From Pseudoips prasinana (taxonomy: Eukaryota > Arthropoda > Insecta > Lepidoptera > Nolidae): DNA of 64,000 nt. The stretch is from the NCBI GenBank assembly GCA_951640165.1, contig OX621241.1, positions 10,793,001-10,857,000 of the forward strand, in the 5' to 3' direction. Positions 11,215 to 21,559 of the stretch are shown in pieces (position 1 is the stretch's first letter; each line of letters begins with the position of its first letter). The translations under genes were made by a program, and so were the position numbers. The notes below the pieces were generated by a model. That model did no database searches and had not been told where the DNA came from. It saw only the letters and a program-made list of their open reading frames with translations.

Positions 11215-12819
11215 CACAGTGGAACGAATGTATGGGAGCGGTTGGACGTAGACATGTCCGAAAAATAAGAGTAAAATTATGACAAACTAATGATGCCATC
11301 TTATTCGATTACTTAATGCCTTCATAAATTGTGGTGATGAATTTCTTCATAACTCCCATATTTCGGGAGTAATTTGAGAAAATGTGAAATTTTACTATGA
11401 AAATGAGTGTATCGAGCTCTCTCCCTCCTGATTCCGGGCTTGTTTCAAGTAGCGGTCTCTAATATCGTAATGCTATTACTAAGAGCTATATTTAATACTA
11501 AGACACATAGTGCGCCAAATGTGCACTTTCTGGGATAAAAGGAAATGAAAATTAAAAAAAAAAAACGTTTTTTCCCCATTTGTATTTACTTTAAACCGCA
11601 GACAGACTTATTAAGAGGTCTATAAATATATTATATATATACAGAAATATATATTAACAAAAATATTCACAAGAACTGATGAGAGTATGACTTTTAAGTA
11701 AGTTGAAGATTTACGAGGACTAGGATGTGTACAAGTTGAAGCATCAGATTTAGCAGGAGAAATTATGGGCTCGATGACGTCACTTATATTTTCTGTAGAA
11801 GGTTCCATATTTTCATTCTGTAATTCCGGCCATTGAATTGCAGCCTGTAGCCAAATCTCATGTTTCTTCCGAAACTTATCTGTGCTTCTTCCAGACTTTG
11901 TCCATTTTGCATAAATGCGGTAGCAAAATCGACGACACCAGTCTTTTAAACTTGTTTCAGCACTTTCACATAACTGAACACAACTGTTATCTTTTAAAAC
12001 ACTGAACAAATAGTTAAAGTCGCGTAAATCTTTATGTGCGCGTGCGCATAAAGCAACGTGAATATCAAGATTTGTATTAAAATTTGGAAAATACATTGCG
12101 AGATTAGCTTGGATACAACGAGGTGTAAATCAACACTGATTTTAAAGTTACTAATAGTGACCTATTTATATAAAATCCAGGTATCCCAGGTATCCTTTGT
12201 TAAATATTGCAAGGTAATTAGTTATTGTGATAATTAGTAAATGATGCATGCTAAATTAGTGTATTAAGAGCCATTTAGTAATTAAATAATAGCAATGTTC
12301 TTATCAGTAATCATTAGTGCATCAGTTTTATATGTAAACCTTAAGTCCCTAATTATATATCCTAATTAGCTTATATCTTCTCTAATTGGCTGCTCAGAAA
12401 TGTTATTGTAATAAGGTAAACCTTTAGAAAAACGGTTTTAATCAACAAAATAAACAAAAAATAAAAAAATTGTGTTATAAAATAAACATCACTCTTTATC
12501 CCAGAAAGTGCACATTTGGCGCACTATGTGTCTTAGTATTAAATATAGCTCTTAGTATTAGCATTATGATATTAGAGACCGCTACTTGAAACAAGCCCGG
12601 AATCAGGAGGGAGAGAGCTCGATACACTCATTTTCATAGTAAAATTTCACATTTTCTCAAATTACTCCCGAAATATGGGAGTTATGAAGAAATTCATCAC
12701 CACAAGTTATGAAGGCATTAAGTAATCGAATAAGATGGCATCATTAGTTTGGCATAATTTTACTCTTTTTTTTCGGACATGTCTACGTCCAACCGCTCCC
12801 ATACATTCGTTCCACTGTG
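11215..12819 (-). mobile_element. Transib-like DNA transposon (defective)
   Basis: The element is 1605 bp with terminal inverted repeats of about 325 bp (11215-11539 and 12495-12819). Both ends begin CACAGTGGAACGAATG. The 5-bp GC-rich target duplication GGCCC lies at 11210-11214 and 12820-12824. A 5-bp GC-rich TSD plus a CACWRTG terminus is the published signature of Transib elements, the relatives of RAG1. The interior is only about 950 bp and encodes one 158-codon ORF, too short for a full transposase of around 500-700 residues, so the copy is presumably non-autonomous. Ends and TSD are direct reads; the superfamily call is inference. Confidence 0.75.
11620..12096 (-). pseudogene. Partial Transib-type transposase, N-terminal region
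   Basis: The ORF has 158 codons and begins MYFPNFNTNLDIHVALCARA. The central part (ESAETSLKDWCRRFCYRIYA then KWTKSGRSTDKFRKKHEIWL) is a Trp- and basic-rich helical region of the kind that precedes the RNase-H-like core in Transib proteins. No DDE catalytic residues are present. The C-terminal 30 residues are hydrophobic (VILSSVLVNIFVNIYFCIYI) and probably read into former noncoding DNA. It lies wholly between the two TIRs. It could equally be an unrelated captured ORF. Confidence 0.45.
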
Positions 12820-13045
12820 GGCCCCACCATTCCGCGCTGCTACAGGTAGCTAAGGCGACGACAGAGAGGTTTGCTATCGTCACCGCGTTTGGCATGCGAG
12901 TTGGCGACCACAGTTAGGTAGTAGCTCTAGTACACAGGTAGCGCTGGTGCCCGACTACCTGCTGTATCCTAAGTCGCCTTTTACGACACCCACGGGATAG
13001 TACGGGGTGGCACTGTTACTCTTTCTAGGCCGGAAACCACATGGC

Positions 13046-14404
13046 TAAGTTTAGAATTACTGTAGATTTGAATAAAAAATAATAATTTGAATTTTTTATT
13101 ACTAAATATAGTAATACAAAATATGGTACCAGTGTTTGTGTGATTTTCTCGATCTTTGTTGCAAGTTTAAGAGGATATGAAACTGAATACCGAAATCATA
13201 GCAATTGGTTGTAGTTAGTCATTTTGTGTTTGTCAGAAAGTAACTCCCAATATTTATAGCCAATGTATATTATATTACTGACATCAATATAATTAATACC
13301 CACAACTTTAATGAGATAATAAATTAATATCCGGCACATATCACACAACTACTAACTAAACAAAACTTGTAGTTTGGAACGTTACTTTGTATTTTTATAC
13401 AAAAACGTATAAAAATACCTATCTATTTGTATACGCTTTTGTATTTACATATACGTACAGTACACAGATAAAACCTACGGTTGTGTCCGATTGTGAAAGT
13501 CTACCGTCAAGGCAACCACAAAACATTTAACTAAATAATCGGCTCAGTCAATATGCGGGTACTATATCTGTGAAGTAAAAAATACAGCCAAACTGAGAAC
13601 CTCGTCCTTTTTTGAAGTCGGTTAAGAATGAAAGTGTCCTTCGCGTTTCGTACTTTTGTAGTAAAATGTTTGGATGGCATTTAAAAGATTTTATATCGAT
13701 TTTGGCTCGGATGAGTATTTTGAAAAGATTTTGTGTCGTGGTGGCAATATTAGAGATGCTTGTGGATTGTAATGAAGCATTCAACTATAAAAATATAGCA
13801 CGCTTGATCAATTGGAAATTTAAATATAGTCACGTCTGATATTAAATAACTTTCATATATTGAATTATGGTAAACGCACTGATTGAATGACTCTGACGTT
13901 GTATCAATCATACAAATAATATATATAAGCACAAACACATCAGATGTGATAATGAGGTCTGAATTTAGGACGACCAAATATTTTAATCGCCCTTTTAAAC
14001 GTATTAAAATTAGTATATGTGATTATTCGTAATATCATTATGTATAAGTAAAATGTGTTATATGAGTAAGACGCGAGATTGGGGACTTATTGTTCTCAAT
14101 TTACATATATTGACACATTTTCGATATCAATTTCATATTGCTCGTATGTAGTAGATATTGGTGTTAAAGCTTCGATGTTTAAATAGATGTTTTAGCACTT
14201 AAAATACATACAAATATTGCACATTATTATATAAGTGATATATTATTATTATTGGACGATTGTTAGTAAATCATAAACCGTCGCATATTTATCTAATATT
14301 TCATTGTGTAATCGATGTTTATCTCATGATATATTGTAATCTTAGACGATTTCTTCAATGCTATTCTTGTATCCGACGTAAGTTAAAATTTTACAATCAC
14401 TCTC
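13046..14404. other. AT-rich intergenic DNA
   Basis: No gene is visible. At 13576-13626 there is AACTGAGAACCTCGTCC followed by TTTTTTGAAGTCGGTTAA, a repeat terminus very common in Lepidoptera. Around 13385-13420 a short GTATTTTTATAC hairpin occurs. The remainder shows nothing I can classify. Confidence 0.5.
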
Positions 14405-14407
14405 TAA

Positions 14408-14515
14408 GGGCGTGGACACATGTTTGCGGTGCGGCGCCGGCCACCGTGTAACGGCACGGCACCGCTACCGCGAGGCGGCACGGCGTCGTGTCGCGACACG
14501 GCGCCTTGTGCGGTG
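14408..14515 (+). repeat. Left 108-bp TIR of the Harbinger element
   Basis: It is identical to the reverse complement of 17140-17247 over all 108 bases. It is very GC-rich and contains the self-complementary core GTGTCGCGACAC, so each TIR can itself form a cruciform. Confidence 0.93.
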
Positions 14516-14560
14516 CAACGCGGGCACAAACAGTAACCATTGTTCAGTTTTTATCTTGAT

Positions 14561-16564
14561 ATGGACCGCGAAAGACGTATCATTTTGCTCCTGTTAATAA
14601 GGCGACGAATGAAGAAGAAACAGAATCAAAGAAAATATTGGGTGAATCCATATCTTTCTATAATGAACCATGATGGAGGTCATTTTGAGAGGAAATATGA
14701 AGCGCTGAAAAAATGTGGTGATGAGAAATTTTACGAATATTTTAGAATGTCTATATCAAGTTTTGAAGAACTGCTGACCAAAATTGCACCTCGTATACAA
14801 AAGCAGTACGTGTTCAGAAAACCTGTGGAGCCTAAGGAAATGATAGGTTTAACTATACGGTAAGAAATAAAAGAATTTTACATTGATATATTTTTTTATT
14901 CAAATCAAAAGTGTAATAATTCGAATGATTGAGTATATTATTATTTAAGAAAAGTCGTATTCTGATTCTTGTGTATCCGTGGTATTGGATAGAATTTCTT
15001 CCAAAGGCGAGATTGGTGATGTTTGGTGACGATTTATGCTTTGAATGGATGAATTATAAGCTGTTTGATAAGTCTCATAAGACGTTGTAGCTTGTGGTGA
15101 TCGTGTAGCTTGGTGATAATTAGTGTCGTAAGAAGTTGCTGTCTGGTATCCACTATATGACTGACACGGTGGTCGATGGAAATCCGTTAAAATCTTTAAA
15201 ACTCCACTTTGAAACATCAAAGTCTGGTGGTCATCTAACTTGTTTAAAGATGGCAAAATAGCTTTAAAAAATGACAGATGTCGATTTTCTGAAGTACCTA
15301 AAGTTTCAATAATTTGCCTCTCAAATTCATCACTACTTGGTTTTCGCTGTCGCGTAGTTGTACTGTATGGCTGATATCGTGATCTCGTTTTTGGATTTTG
15401 AAATCCTTCTTCTATGCTGTCGTCGGTTACATTTGGAGCATTTTTTTGCAAAAACATGAGCTGTTTGTACAAATGGTATTCTTTTATATGTTTTGCACCA
15501 GCTCCAGATTTTTTTGAAAGTTCTATCTTCTTCATATATTTAATAAAATTATCTTTAATGTTGGTCCACTTTCTAATTACGTCATTACCTGTAACAATCA
15601 TAAAAAAAATGTTTAGAAATATGTAATTAAATAGTTGTTTTTTAATATCTCTGTAAAAGTTAATTAAATATCCTACAGGTTTTTGGCGACAGGAAATTCA
15701 TTCAGAGATATGGAATTCACAGATTATCGTGGAAAAAGCACAATCGGGAAAATTATACGAGAAGTTTGTCGGGCTATATGGGACATCCTTTTAAGAGAAA
15801 GCATTCCGAAAATAACTAAAGAGCTAATAGAACAAATAGCTGAAGATTTTGACATAAAAACTAATTTCCCAAATTGCATGGGGGCATTGGACGGGAAGCA
15901 CATCAGAATTTGCAGTCCTGCCCACAGTGGATCTCTTTTTTTCAACTATAAAAGCTATAATTCTATAGTTTTGCTGGCATTGGTAGACTCTAGATATAGA
16001 TTTGTATATGTCGATATAGGATCGTATGGGAAGGAATGCGATTCCACGATTTTTCATAATACAAAATTATACGAATTATTATTACAGAATCGACTTCCAA
16101 TACCAGCGCCAAAACCTTTACCGGGGCTTCAAAATTCAATTCCCTATGTTTTTATCGCAGATGAAGGTCTACCATTAATGAACAATCTAATGCGTCCATA
16201 CCCAGGGAAGCATCTAAGTGTAGAACAAAGGGTTTATAACTATCGTTTAAGTCGAGCAAGAAGATATGTCGAGTGTGCTTTTGGTATCTTCGCAAATAAA
16301 TGGCGAGTATTTCACCGGCCTTTAAATGTTCAATATAATTTTGCGACAGACATTATTAAAGCATGCTGTGTCTTACACAATTTTGTTGTTACTCGAGATG
16401 GAGTTAGAAAGTCTGAAGAGCTATGTATTGATAACACTCTTTTAAACATTCAACAAACAACAGATGCAGATTCTTTATCAAATCCAGTCGATATAAGAGG
16501 CGAATTTTGTAAATACTTTAATAGTGATGTCGGTGCGCTTAGTTGGCAATTAAGCAAAATATAA
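14561..16564 (+). CDS. Harbinger transposase (DDE nuclease), two exons
   Basis: The exons are 14561-14859 and 15679-16564, giving 394 residues. The donor CG|GTAAG and the acceptor CCTACAG join in phase 2 to give ...EMIGLTIRFLATGNSFRDME, the usual helix-turn-helix-like lead-in of PIF transposases. Exon 2 holds the RNase-H-like core: first Asp in FPNCMGALDGKHI, second in YVDIGSYGKECDSTIF, the ADEGLPL block, and the Glu in RARRYVECAFGIFANKWRVF, followed by LHNFV. These are the three acidic residues needed for strand transfer. The length is normal for the family. The ATG at 14561 is 45 bp inside the left TIR. The intron 14860-15678 contains, on the other strand, the last exon of the MADF gene. 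The partner protein is expected to help nuclear import and end binding. Confidence 0.93.
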
Positions 16565-17070
16565 CTAAAGCTCGGTCCCGGAACAAACAATTTTCTACCT
16601 GTTTTTTGAGCCGACTAACAAAGCCAAAGTGTTGAGTATGTGTAAAGGATGGCAATATATAATATTGTGCAAGTTAGACACAGTGATACAATGGTTATCA
16701 CTGTACGAAATTCGCTTTGTTCTGCGTTTGCGACTGAGTTTTAGTTAAAAAAAAAACTCGACAAGTTGGCATATTGAACATTAACGCATTTTATTCACAT
16801 TTAAATGTTAATTGTATTTTAAACTTTTTACATTTAAATTTTCACCTATTATTATGTCAAAAAGATAAATGAATAAAATATGTACTCACCGAGACTTGTT
16901 TTTTCTTTATTGTCCTTCTCGTCGAAAGATGGAAAAATATTTCGGCATACATCTTTCCACCCTTCAGTTTTCAAATTTTTATCCTTATAATTCTCCTTTG
17001 TCTTGTCCCAGAGAACGGGACGTGCTTCCACGAGTGAAATTAAAAAGTCGACATCTAAATCGGCAGCCAT
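14945..17070 (-). CDS. Harbinger accessory MADF-domain DNA-binding protein, two exons
   Basis: Exon 1 is 16890-17070 and exon 2 is 14945-15588 (minus strand), giving 274 residues. The donor CTCG|GTGAGT and the acceptor GTTACAG join in phase 1 as EKTSL-GNDVIRKWTNIKDN. The MADF domain spans roughly residues 8-100: DFLISLVEARPVLWDKTKEN, EGWKDVCRNIF, then RKWTNIKDNFIKY and LYKQLMFL. A central acidic/basic linker and a Ser/Thr/Gln/Tyr-rich tail ending in ESEYDFS follow. In PIF/Harbinger elements the Myb-like/MADF protein binds the TIRs and brings the transposase to the nucleus and the ends. Its 1.3 kb intron contains the transposase's main exon on the opposite strand. Confidence 0.9.
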
Positions 17071-17139
17071 TATTATGCATTAAATAACACGTGCAGACTA
17101 AACACCAACAAAACATTAACTAGCGAGCGGTGCGCTCCC

Positions 17140-17247
17140 CACCGCACAAGGCGCCGTGTCGCGACACGACGCCGTGCCGCCTCGCGGTAGCGGTGCCGTG
17201 CCGTTACACGGTGGCCGGCGCCGCACCGCAAACATGTGTCCACGCCC
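17140..17247 (-). repeat. Right 108-bp TIR of the Harbinger element
   Basis: This is the mirror copy of the left TIR, ending ...CATGTGTCCACGCCC. The MADF gene starts 70 bp inside it, so its promoter must lie in or next to this TIR. Confidence 0.93.
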
Positions 17248-17250
17248 TTA

Positions 17251-18111
17251 CTCTTGGCATATTGTTGACAACTGAAACAAATATTGCCATTTGGATATAC
17301 ATATGCAATGGTATAACAACTGTATGCTCCCGTACGGTGATATGTTAAAAGTTCGAGTATTAATATTATGATTATACCATTGATATATACTTTACTAATA
17401 TTCATGTATGTGTCATGTCTTAATATTGTAATTCATTTAGGTATACGCTGCACATTGTCGTCTACGTATAATACAGTATTAAACAACATAAGGACTTCAT
17501 GATAAAATATATACTTCTTATACAAAATTTCATATAAGTCTATAGTTCTTCATATACAACATGTAATCTTTGGCTAAAGGTAAAAAGAACCAGCACAAAA
17601 CATATCGAGGTAGTGGATTCCCAAAACAAAAGTTTGGAAATCACTGACCTAAAGGTCTTGCATATCAAAAATAGGGTTAAAATATAACTTAGTTTAATAT
17701 ATTCACTGTTATATATGTGTGTTGTTTATATAAACGTATATTCATTGTTATCTTTCACTGTTGTATGGATGATTAGCTTGTAATGTATGTGTACCTTAGG
17801 TTAAGGGGGTTTTAACTTTATATAATTATACTTATATCGTATATCTTTTGTATAATTGGTTGATATATGCCCAGCAATAATCTATATATACCTTGTAACG
17901 ATAATGGAACCTGTTTCAATCAATCCTAGCTAATTGAAGGTTGGTAGTCACATTTATTATTTAGTATAAATATAAATGTAGGTAATTTAATTCTAATAAT
18001 GAAATTTCGCTGTAAAGGTGTATTTATTTAATTTCGGTTTAAATAAAAGTTTAACTATGATTACGAGTTATTTTATTTCTTTACTTTTAACATTAACTAG
18101 TTTTATATTCA
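17251..18111. other. AT-rich intergenic DNA
   Basis: No exon or clear element is seen between the Harbinger copy and the next repeat. Composition is uniform and the short ORFs are uninformative. Confidence 0.55.
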
Positions 18112-18412
18112 ATAACGGTTTCACCCGCGTGAAACTTTATAAATTATCAAAGCTCCTGCCCCGTAGGGATAGCGTAATAATATGTAGCCTATATGTTGAT
18201 CCGACCTCTTAATAATATTCATGCAAAATTTGAAGTAAATCCATGGAGTACTTTTTGAGTTTAGCCCGGACATACATACAGACAAACAGACAAAAATTCT
18301 AAAAACTATATTTTAGGCTTCGATATCGATTGTAGATCACGCCCCGAGTATCCTTTAAAAAAAATATTCAACGTACTATTTTGACTTTCCTACGATTTTA
18401 TTATTATTTACA
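18112..18412 (+). repeat. Dispersed repeat 'TACCCGCGT...ACAGACAGACAAAAATT' family, copy 1
   Basis: The hallmarks in order are CACCCGCGTGAAACTTTATA, a GATAGCGTAATAATATGTAG block, a GACCTCTTA-type block, CAGACAAACAGACAAAAATT, the GCTTCGATATCGAT block and a CTTTCCTACGATTTTATTAT end. It matches 44811-45123 and 54122-54510 in the same orientation, and 18880-19195 and 21710-22010 inverted. It is a very common lepidopteran interspersed repeat of uncertain class; I see no coding capacity. Confidence 0.75.
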
Positions 18413-18542
18413 TTCTAAACATAAATTGATATTTATAGATTCGCAGTCGTAAATCAAACTTAAACTGTGTTAATATAAGATTCAGATATCTTTAAAATGA
18501 GTTGTATAAATTGAAGTGCGGGTGGAAATCGAACCTACATAT

Positions 18543-18682
18543 GTACAGACACCATCCATCCAGCTACCCCGATCTGTTAAATTTCTTTTATCGATATTCA
18601 ACTTTATCACATTAGCATAATGTTCACTTCTAATTGGGTAAATTTGACAGGTTGGGGTAGCTTGATGTGCTGGCGTCTGTAC
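18543..18682. mobile_element. Foldback MITE, ACAGACGCCAGCACAT family
   Basis: Left GTACAGACACCATCCATCCA pairs with right TTGATGTGCTGGCGTCTGTA, and the inner AATCTGTCAAATTT-type arms are recognisable. It is about 140 bp. It lies just outside the left border of the tandem duplication. Confidence 0.75.
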
Positions 18683-18879
18683 CACAGAGTATCTGGCCCC
18701 ATGTGTGTAAAACTCTCTGCCACCGCATTATTATTATTATCCATACTCTTTATAGAATCCATTCGTTGATCCATTCTTTTAATGGAATGAAGACATTGTA
18801 ATAATGTGCCAGTTAAAGGAAAACTAATTTACGATATGACGTAAAAAAAACACTTTCATAAAGTCATAATCTATATATA

Positions 18880-19195
18880 TATATATATATATTTGTCATA
18901 AAATCGTAGGAAATTCATAACTGTAAATTGAATTTTTTTTAAAAGGATAAATGGGGCGTGATCTACAATCGATATCGAAGACAAAAATTTAGTTTTTAGA
19001 ATTTTTGTCTGTGTGTCTGTTTATCTGTATGTATGTCCGGGCTCAAAAAGTACTTAAAATTATGCATAAATATTACAAAGAGGTCGGGTCAACATATAGG
19101 CTACATATTATCACGCTATCACCTACGGTGGAGGAGCTGTGATAATTTCTAAAATTTAACGCGGGTAAAACCGCGGGGCACACCTATGTATAAAT
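18880..19195 (-). repeat. Dispersed repeat 'TACCCGCGT' family, inverted copy in unit 1
   Basis: TCATAAAATCGTAGGAAATT at the left through ACGCGGGTAAAACCGCGGGG at the right is the reverse complement of the copies at 18112 and 44811. A TA microsatellite precedes it. The copy at 21710-22010 is nearly identical because of the tandem duplication. Confidence 0.8.
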
Positions 19196-20126
19196 AAAAG
19201 TGAATTTCCGTGAAGTGACTAGTGCTACCCGACGAGCCTAGAACGATGTATTTAATTATAATTTGTGATTTCTTCATCTTCATATAAAGCTCAATTATTA
19301 TAATAATTTTAATAGATCTCCTATAGACAATCTGTCAACATTTATTTTATTCAGTGAGGATAAAAATGGGTCTTAAGTGAAAAGTTTGAATATCCTTTTA
19401 GTGAACCAACCCATATAAAACAAAAACCATGTTCTCGTAACCAGATTTGTTTCAGACAATAATTTTGAAAGACTCGTCTAAATAAACAGTCTGATACTGT
19501 CAGTAATGTACTCTGATATATCGCTACTGTATTTCACACCGAAACTGAATATTTAAAACATTTTCTCTGTAGTTGATAAGTAGTGCATGTATTATTTCAA
19601 AGAGATCGCTCATTTATTTTAATACATTTAAAACACTACACTAATTAACAAACTATGTAGGTTAATAGCTGCAACAAAGAATTTATTTATAATTGCTTCT
19701 TATTCGTCATATGGGCTGTGGGTTACCCTATTGTCAGAGTTGTTCAAGCTACCCAGTAGGCCTCTGTCATGGCGTATCGAGGATCAGGAACGATAGATTA
19801 ACATACCCTTTAAGGCACGGAGACACTCAGAAATTAAACCACTCTGTCGCTAAATCCCACCGATAATTTCAGGACTGGTCAGACAACTGGCTGTCAGCGC
19901 CTTCATCATTCCAGAAGTCCACTGCTGGACAAAAGTCTCCCCCAACAATCGCCACGCTTAGCAGACGGGTTTGCGCTCGCAGTCATAGTATGTAGTGAGG
20001 TACACAGAGTGATGCTGGTGCCTTACCTCTGGTAGATATTCCCTCGGGTCGATTTCTCAATCGCACTGGATGACCGTCTCCACACAACTAGCCTGTCAGC
20101 ATTTTAGTACTTTATAATTGGTACAT

Positions 20127-20490
20127 ATTTATAATTAACTTAGCTTATAAGAAACAGAAAAATATCAGCTAAATTAACTATAATAACTAACTACTATCTA
20201 AGTTATAGGGCGTCGTAGAATTCCTCCGCATCGTCGGGAGGTAACGTACCCAGAAGGCTGGCCGCATTGCCACGCTGTATGGCAATGCTGATTCTTTGGC
20301 CCAAAAAAAGGCCAGCTCTCTGGTCACGGGAAGCGTCAATCAAACGTTTCGAAATTTCCCGAAACAATAAACGTGCATTAGGTCCCCACGGCCCTAGCGT
20401 TTCGACCCCAAAAGGCTCAAATACATAATTTCCAACGAGGTTGGTGTATTTGCGCCGTTTGAGGGTTTCTGCTGATGCAGCAGCGTGTTA
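20127..20490 (-). pseudogene. C-terminal fragment of a non-LTR reverse transcriptase
   Basis: The minus strand reads through about 91 codons (20213-20487) to a TAA stop: TLKRRKYTNLVGNYVFEPFG, then VETLGPWGPNARLLF, ISKRLIDASRDQRAG and RISIAIQRGNAASLLGTL, ending EEFYDAL. The FEPxxVETxGxxG...RRI...A.QRGNA pattern is the C-terminal tail of a widespread arthropod mobile-element polymerase. About 85 bp of 3' UTR follow. The fragment is absent at the same position of unit 2, so it inserted after the duplication or was lost there. No catalytic domain remains. Confidence 0.65.
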
Positions 20491-20600
20491 TAATAAATTA
20501 CGTAAATTTATTATTACCTACACGCTGATTTTAGTACAATTGTAGGTTTGTGAATACTTAAGTGTTAAACAAATCGAATTTATTGAATTGATTAATTTGA

Positions 20601-20818
20601 CTGCACGTGTGGCGCAGTAGCCAACACAGTCGCCTCGCCGCTTCGTGTCACGGGTTTGAGTCCCGCGCCGGACAACTATTTGTGTGATCCATAAATAGTT
20701 GTTCTGAGTCTGGATGTAATTTGTGTCCGTCTATTATATGTTTGTAAAGACCCCGCGACACAGGGAATAGATTCCCTAGTGCGGGCGTTGTCTTTTTAAA
20801 GATAAATGATAAATATAA
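20601..20818 (+). mobile_element. tRNA-derived SINE (type A), copy 1
   Basis: The element has a box A-like TGGCGCAGTAG and a box B-like GGTTTGAGTCC about 40 bases apart. These are followed by GACAACTATTTGTGTGATCC and its partner AAATAGTTGTTC, which form a hairpin typical of lepidopteran SINE bodies. RNA polymerase III promoter function is inferred from the boxes; box B is mutated at one base relative to copy 2. Confidence 0.75.
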
Positions 20819-20844
20819 AGAGGATGCTATCATAATTATTTATG

Positions 20845-20950
20845 TCATATCAGCTGAAAGACGTCTGCTGCTGGACATAGGATTCCCACAAAAATCTCCA
20901 CAAGTTCCGGTACCTATTTTGCTTTCCACATGCAGCGGGGTCCATTGATT
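20845..20950 (-). mobile_element. RTE LINE 3' fragment in unit 1
   Basis: TATCAGCTGAAAGACGTCTG followed by CTGCTGGACATAGGATTCCC is the reverse complement of the RTE ORF2 C-terminus. The twin lies at about 27965-28075. Confidence 0.6.
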
Positions 20951-21306
20951 CATTATTTAAGTTAATTCTCGTCATAGTACTTATAAGTGAATCATTTAAC
21001 TATTTAAATAATTAGGGTTTCGAGTCAAAATGGAAAATAATAACCCTATTTACTACATTTAAGTGAGATTGAAAGTGGTGCAGCAAAAAGTGCGTGTAAG
21101 GACCGCAATAAGGAGAATTCCAAATTCTCTGCCTATCCGTCTAGGAATCAGTAATATGTATTTATGTTATATATGTGTTATGTTTTACTACAGATGCTAA
21201 ACCAATATGGGAAGTGGTATGATCATGGTAATACAGGTAAGTAGCTCAATTCTGTACTCACAAAAAAATCTGACTCTTCCTTCGATTTAAATACATTAAG
21301 TCTATA

Positions 21307-21424
21307 AGTACCAGCACATCAAGCTACTCCAATCTGTCAAATTTTCCCAATTGAATGTGATAAAGTTGAAAATCTAGAAAAGAAATTTGACTTTGGGGTA
21401 GCTGGATGTGTTGACGTCTGTACG
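21307..21424. mobile_element. Foldback MITE in unit 1
   Basis: GTACCAGCACATCAAGCTAC pairs with GGTAGCTGGATGTGTTGACG and continues to GTCTGTAC; the inner block is AATCTGTCAAATTTTCCCAA. Its duplicate is at 28448-28566, and the two differ by only a few bases. Confidence 0.75.
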
Positions 21425-21559
21425 TACGGGCGAATAACGACCATTACGAAAAAGTAAGAAACAGCCAATTTTAACACCCGACATAAAAATTACATATCCA
21501 TTCCGTGAAAGTTAAGTAAGTAGTCTTCATAACGACGTAATTTTCTTCATTTTGTATAT

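Larger units (their letters stand above)
11075..13045 (+). mobile_element. GC-rich dispersed repeat split by a Transib-like insertion
   Basis: The blocks 11075-11214 and 12820-13045 are both GC-rich and stand out from their surroundings. The right block contains AAGTCGCCTTTTACGACACC and ends ...GCCGGAAACCACATGGC, a dispersed lepidopteran repeat end that also appears in degraded form at 41270-41350. They are continuous once the 11215-12819 element and one copy of GGCCC are removed, so this is an older repeat with a nested younger insertion. It is probably a LINE 3' region, but the class is uncertain. Confidence 0.55.
14408..17247. mobile_element. PIF/Harbinger DNA transposon, apparently complete
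   Basis: This 2840-bp element is bounded by identical 108-bp terminal inverted repeats beginning GGGCGTGGACACATGTTTGC. The flanking trinucleotides are TAA (14405-14407) and TTA (17248-17250), both matching the TWA target of the superfamily, although they are not identical. It carries the two expected genes, a DDE transposase (+) and a MADF/Myb-like DNA-binding protein (-), both with open frames and good splice sites. Perfect TIR identity and intact ORFs point to a young and possibly mobile copy. Confidence 0.93.

Noticed and set aside
12735..12917. Small + and - ORFs at the right Transib border
   Set aside because: They cross the TIR and the GC-rich flank; the mirror TIR shows that they are not genes.
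17073..17405. 110-codon ORF across the right Harbinger TIR
   Set aside because: It reads through GC-rich TIR sequence and its mirror appears at the left TIR; not a gene.
20601..20680. tRNA gene
   Set aside because: Box A/B-like motifs are present but there is no cloverleaf acceptor stem and the body continues as a SINE; the same applies to 21560, 27721, 28702 and 63205.
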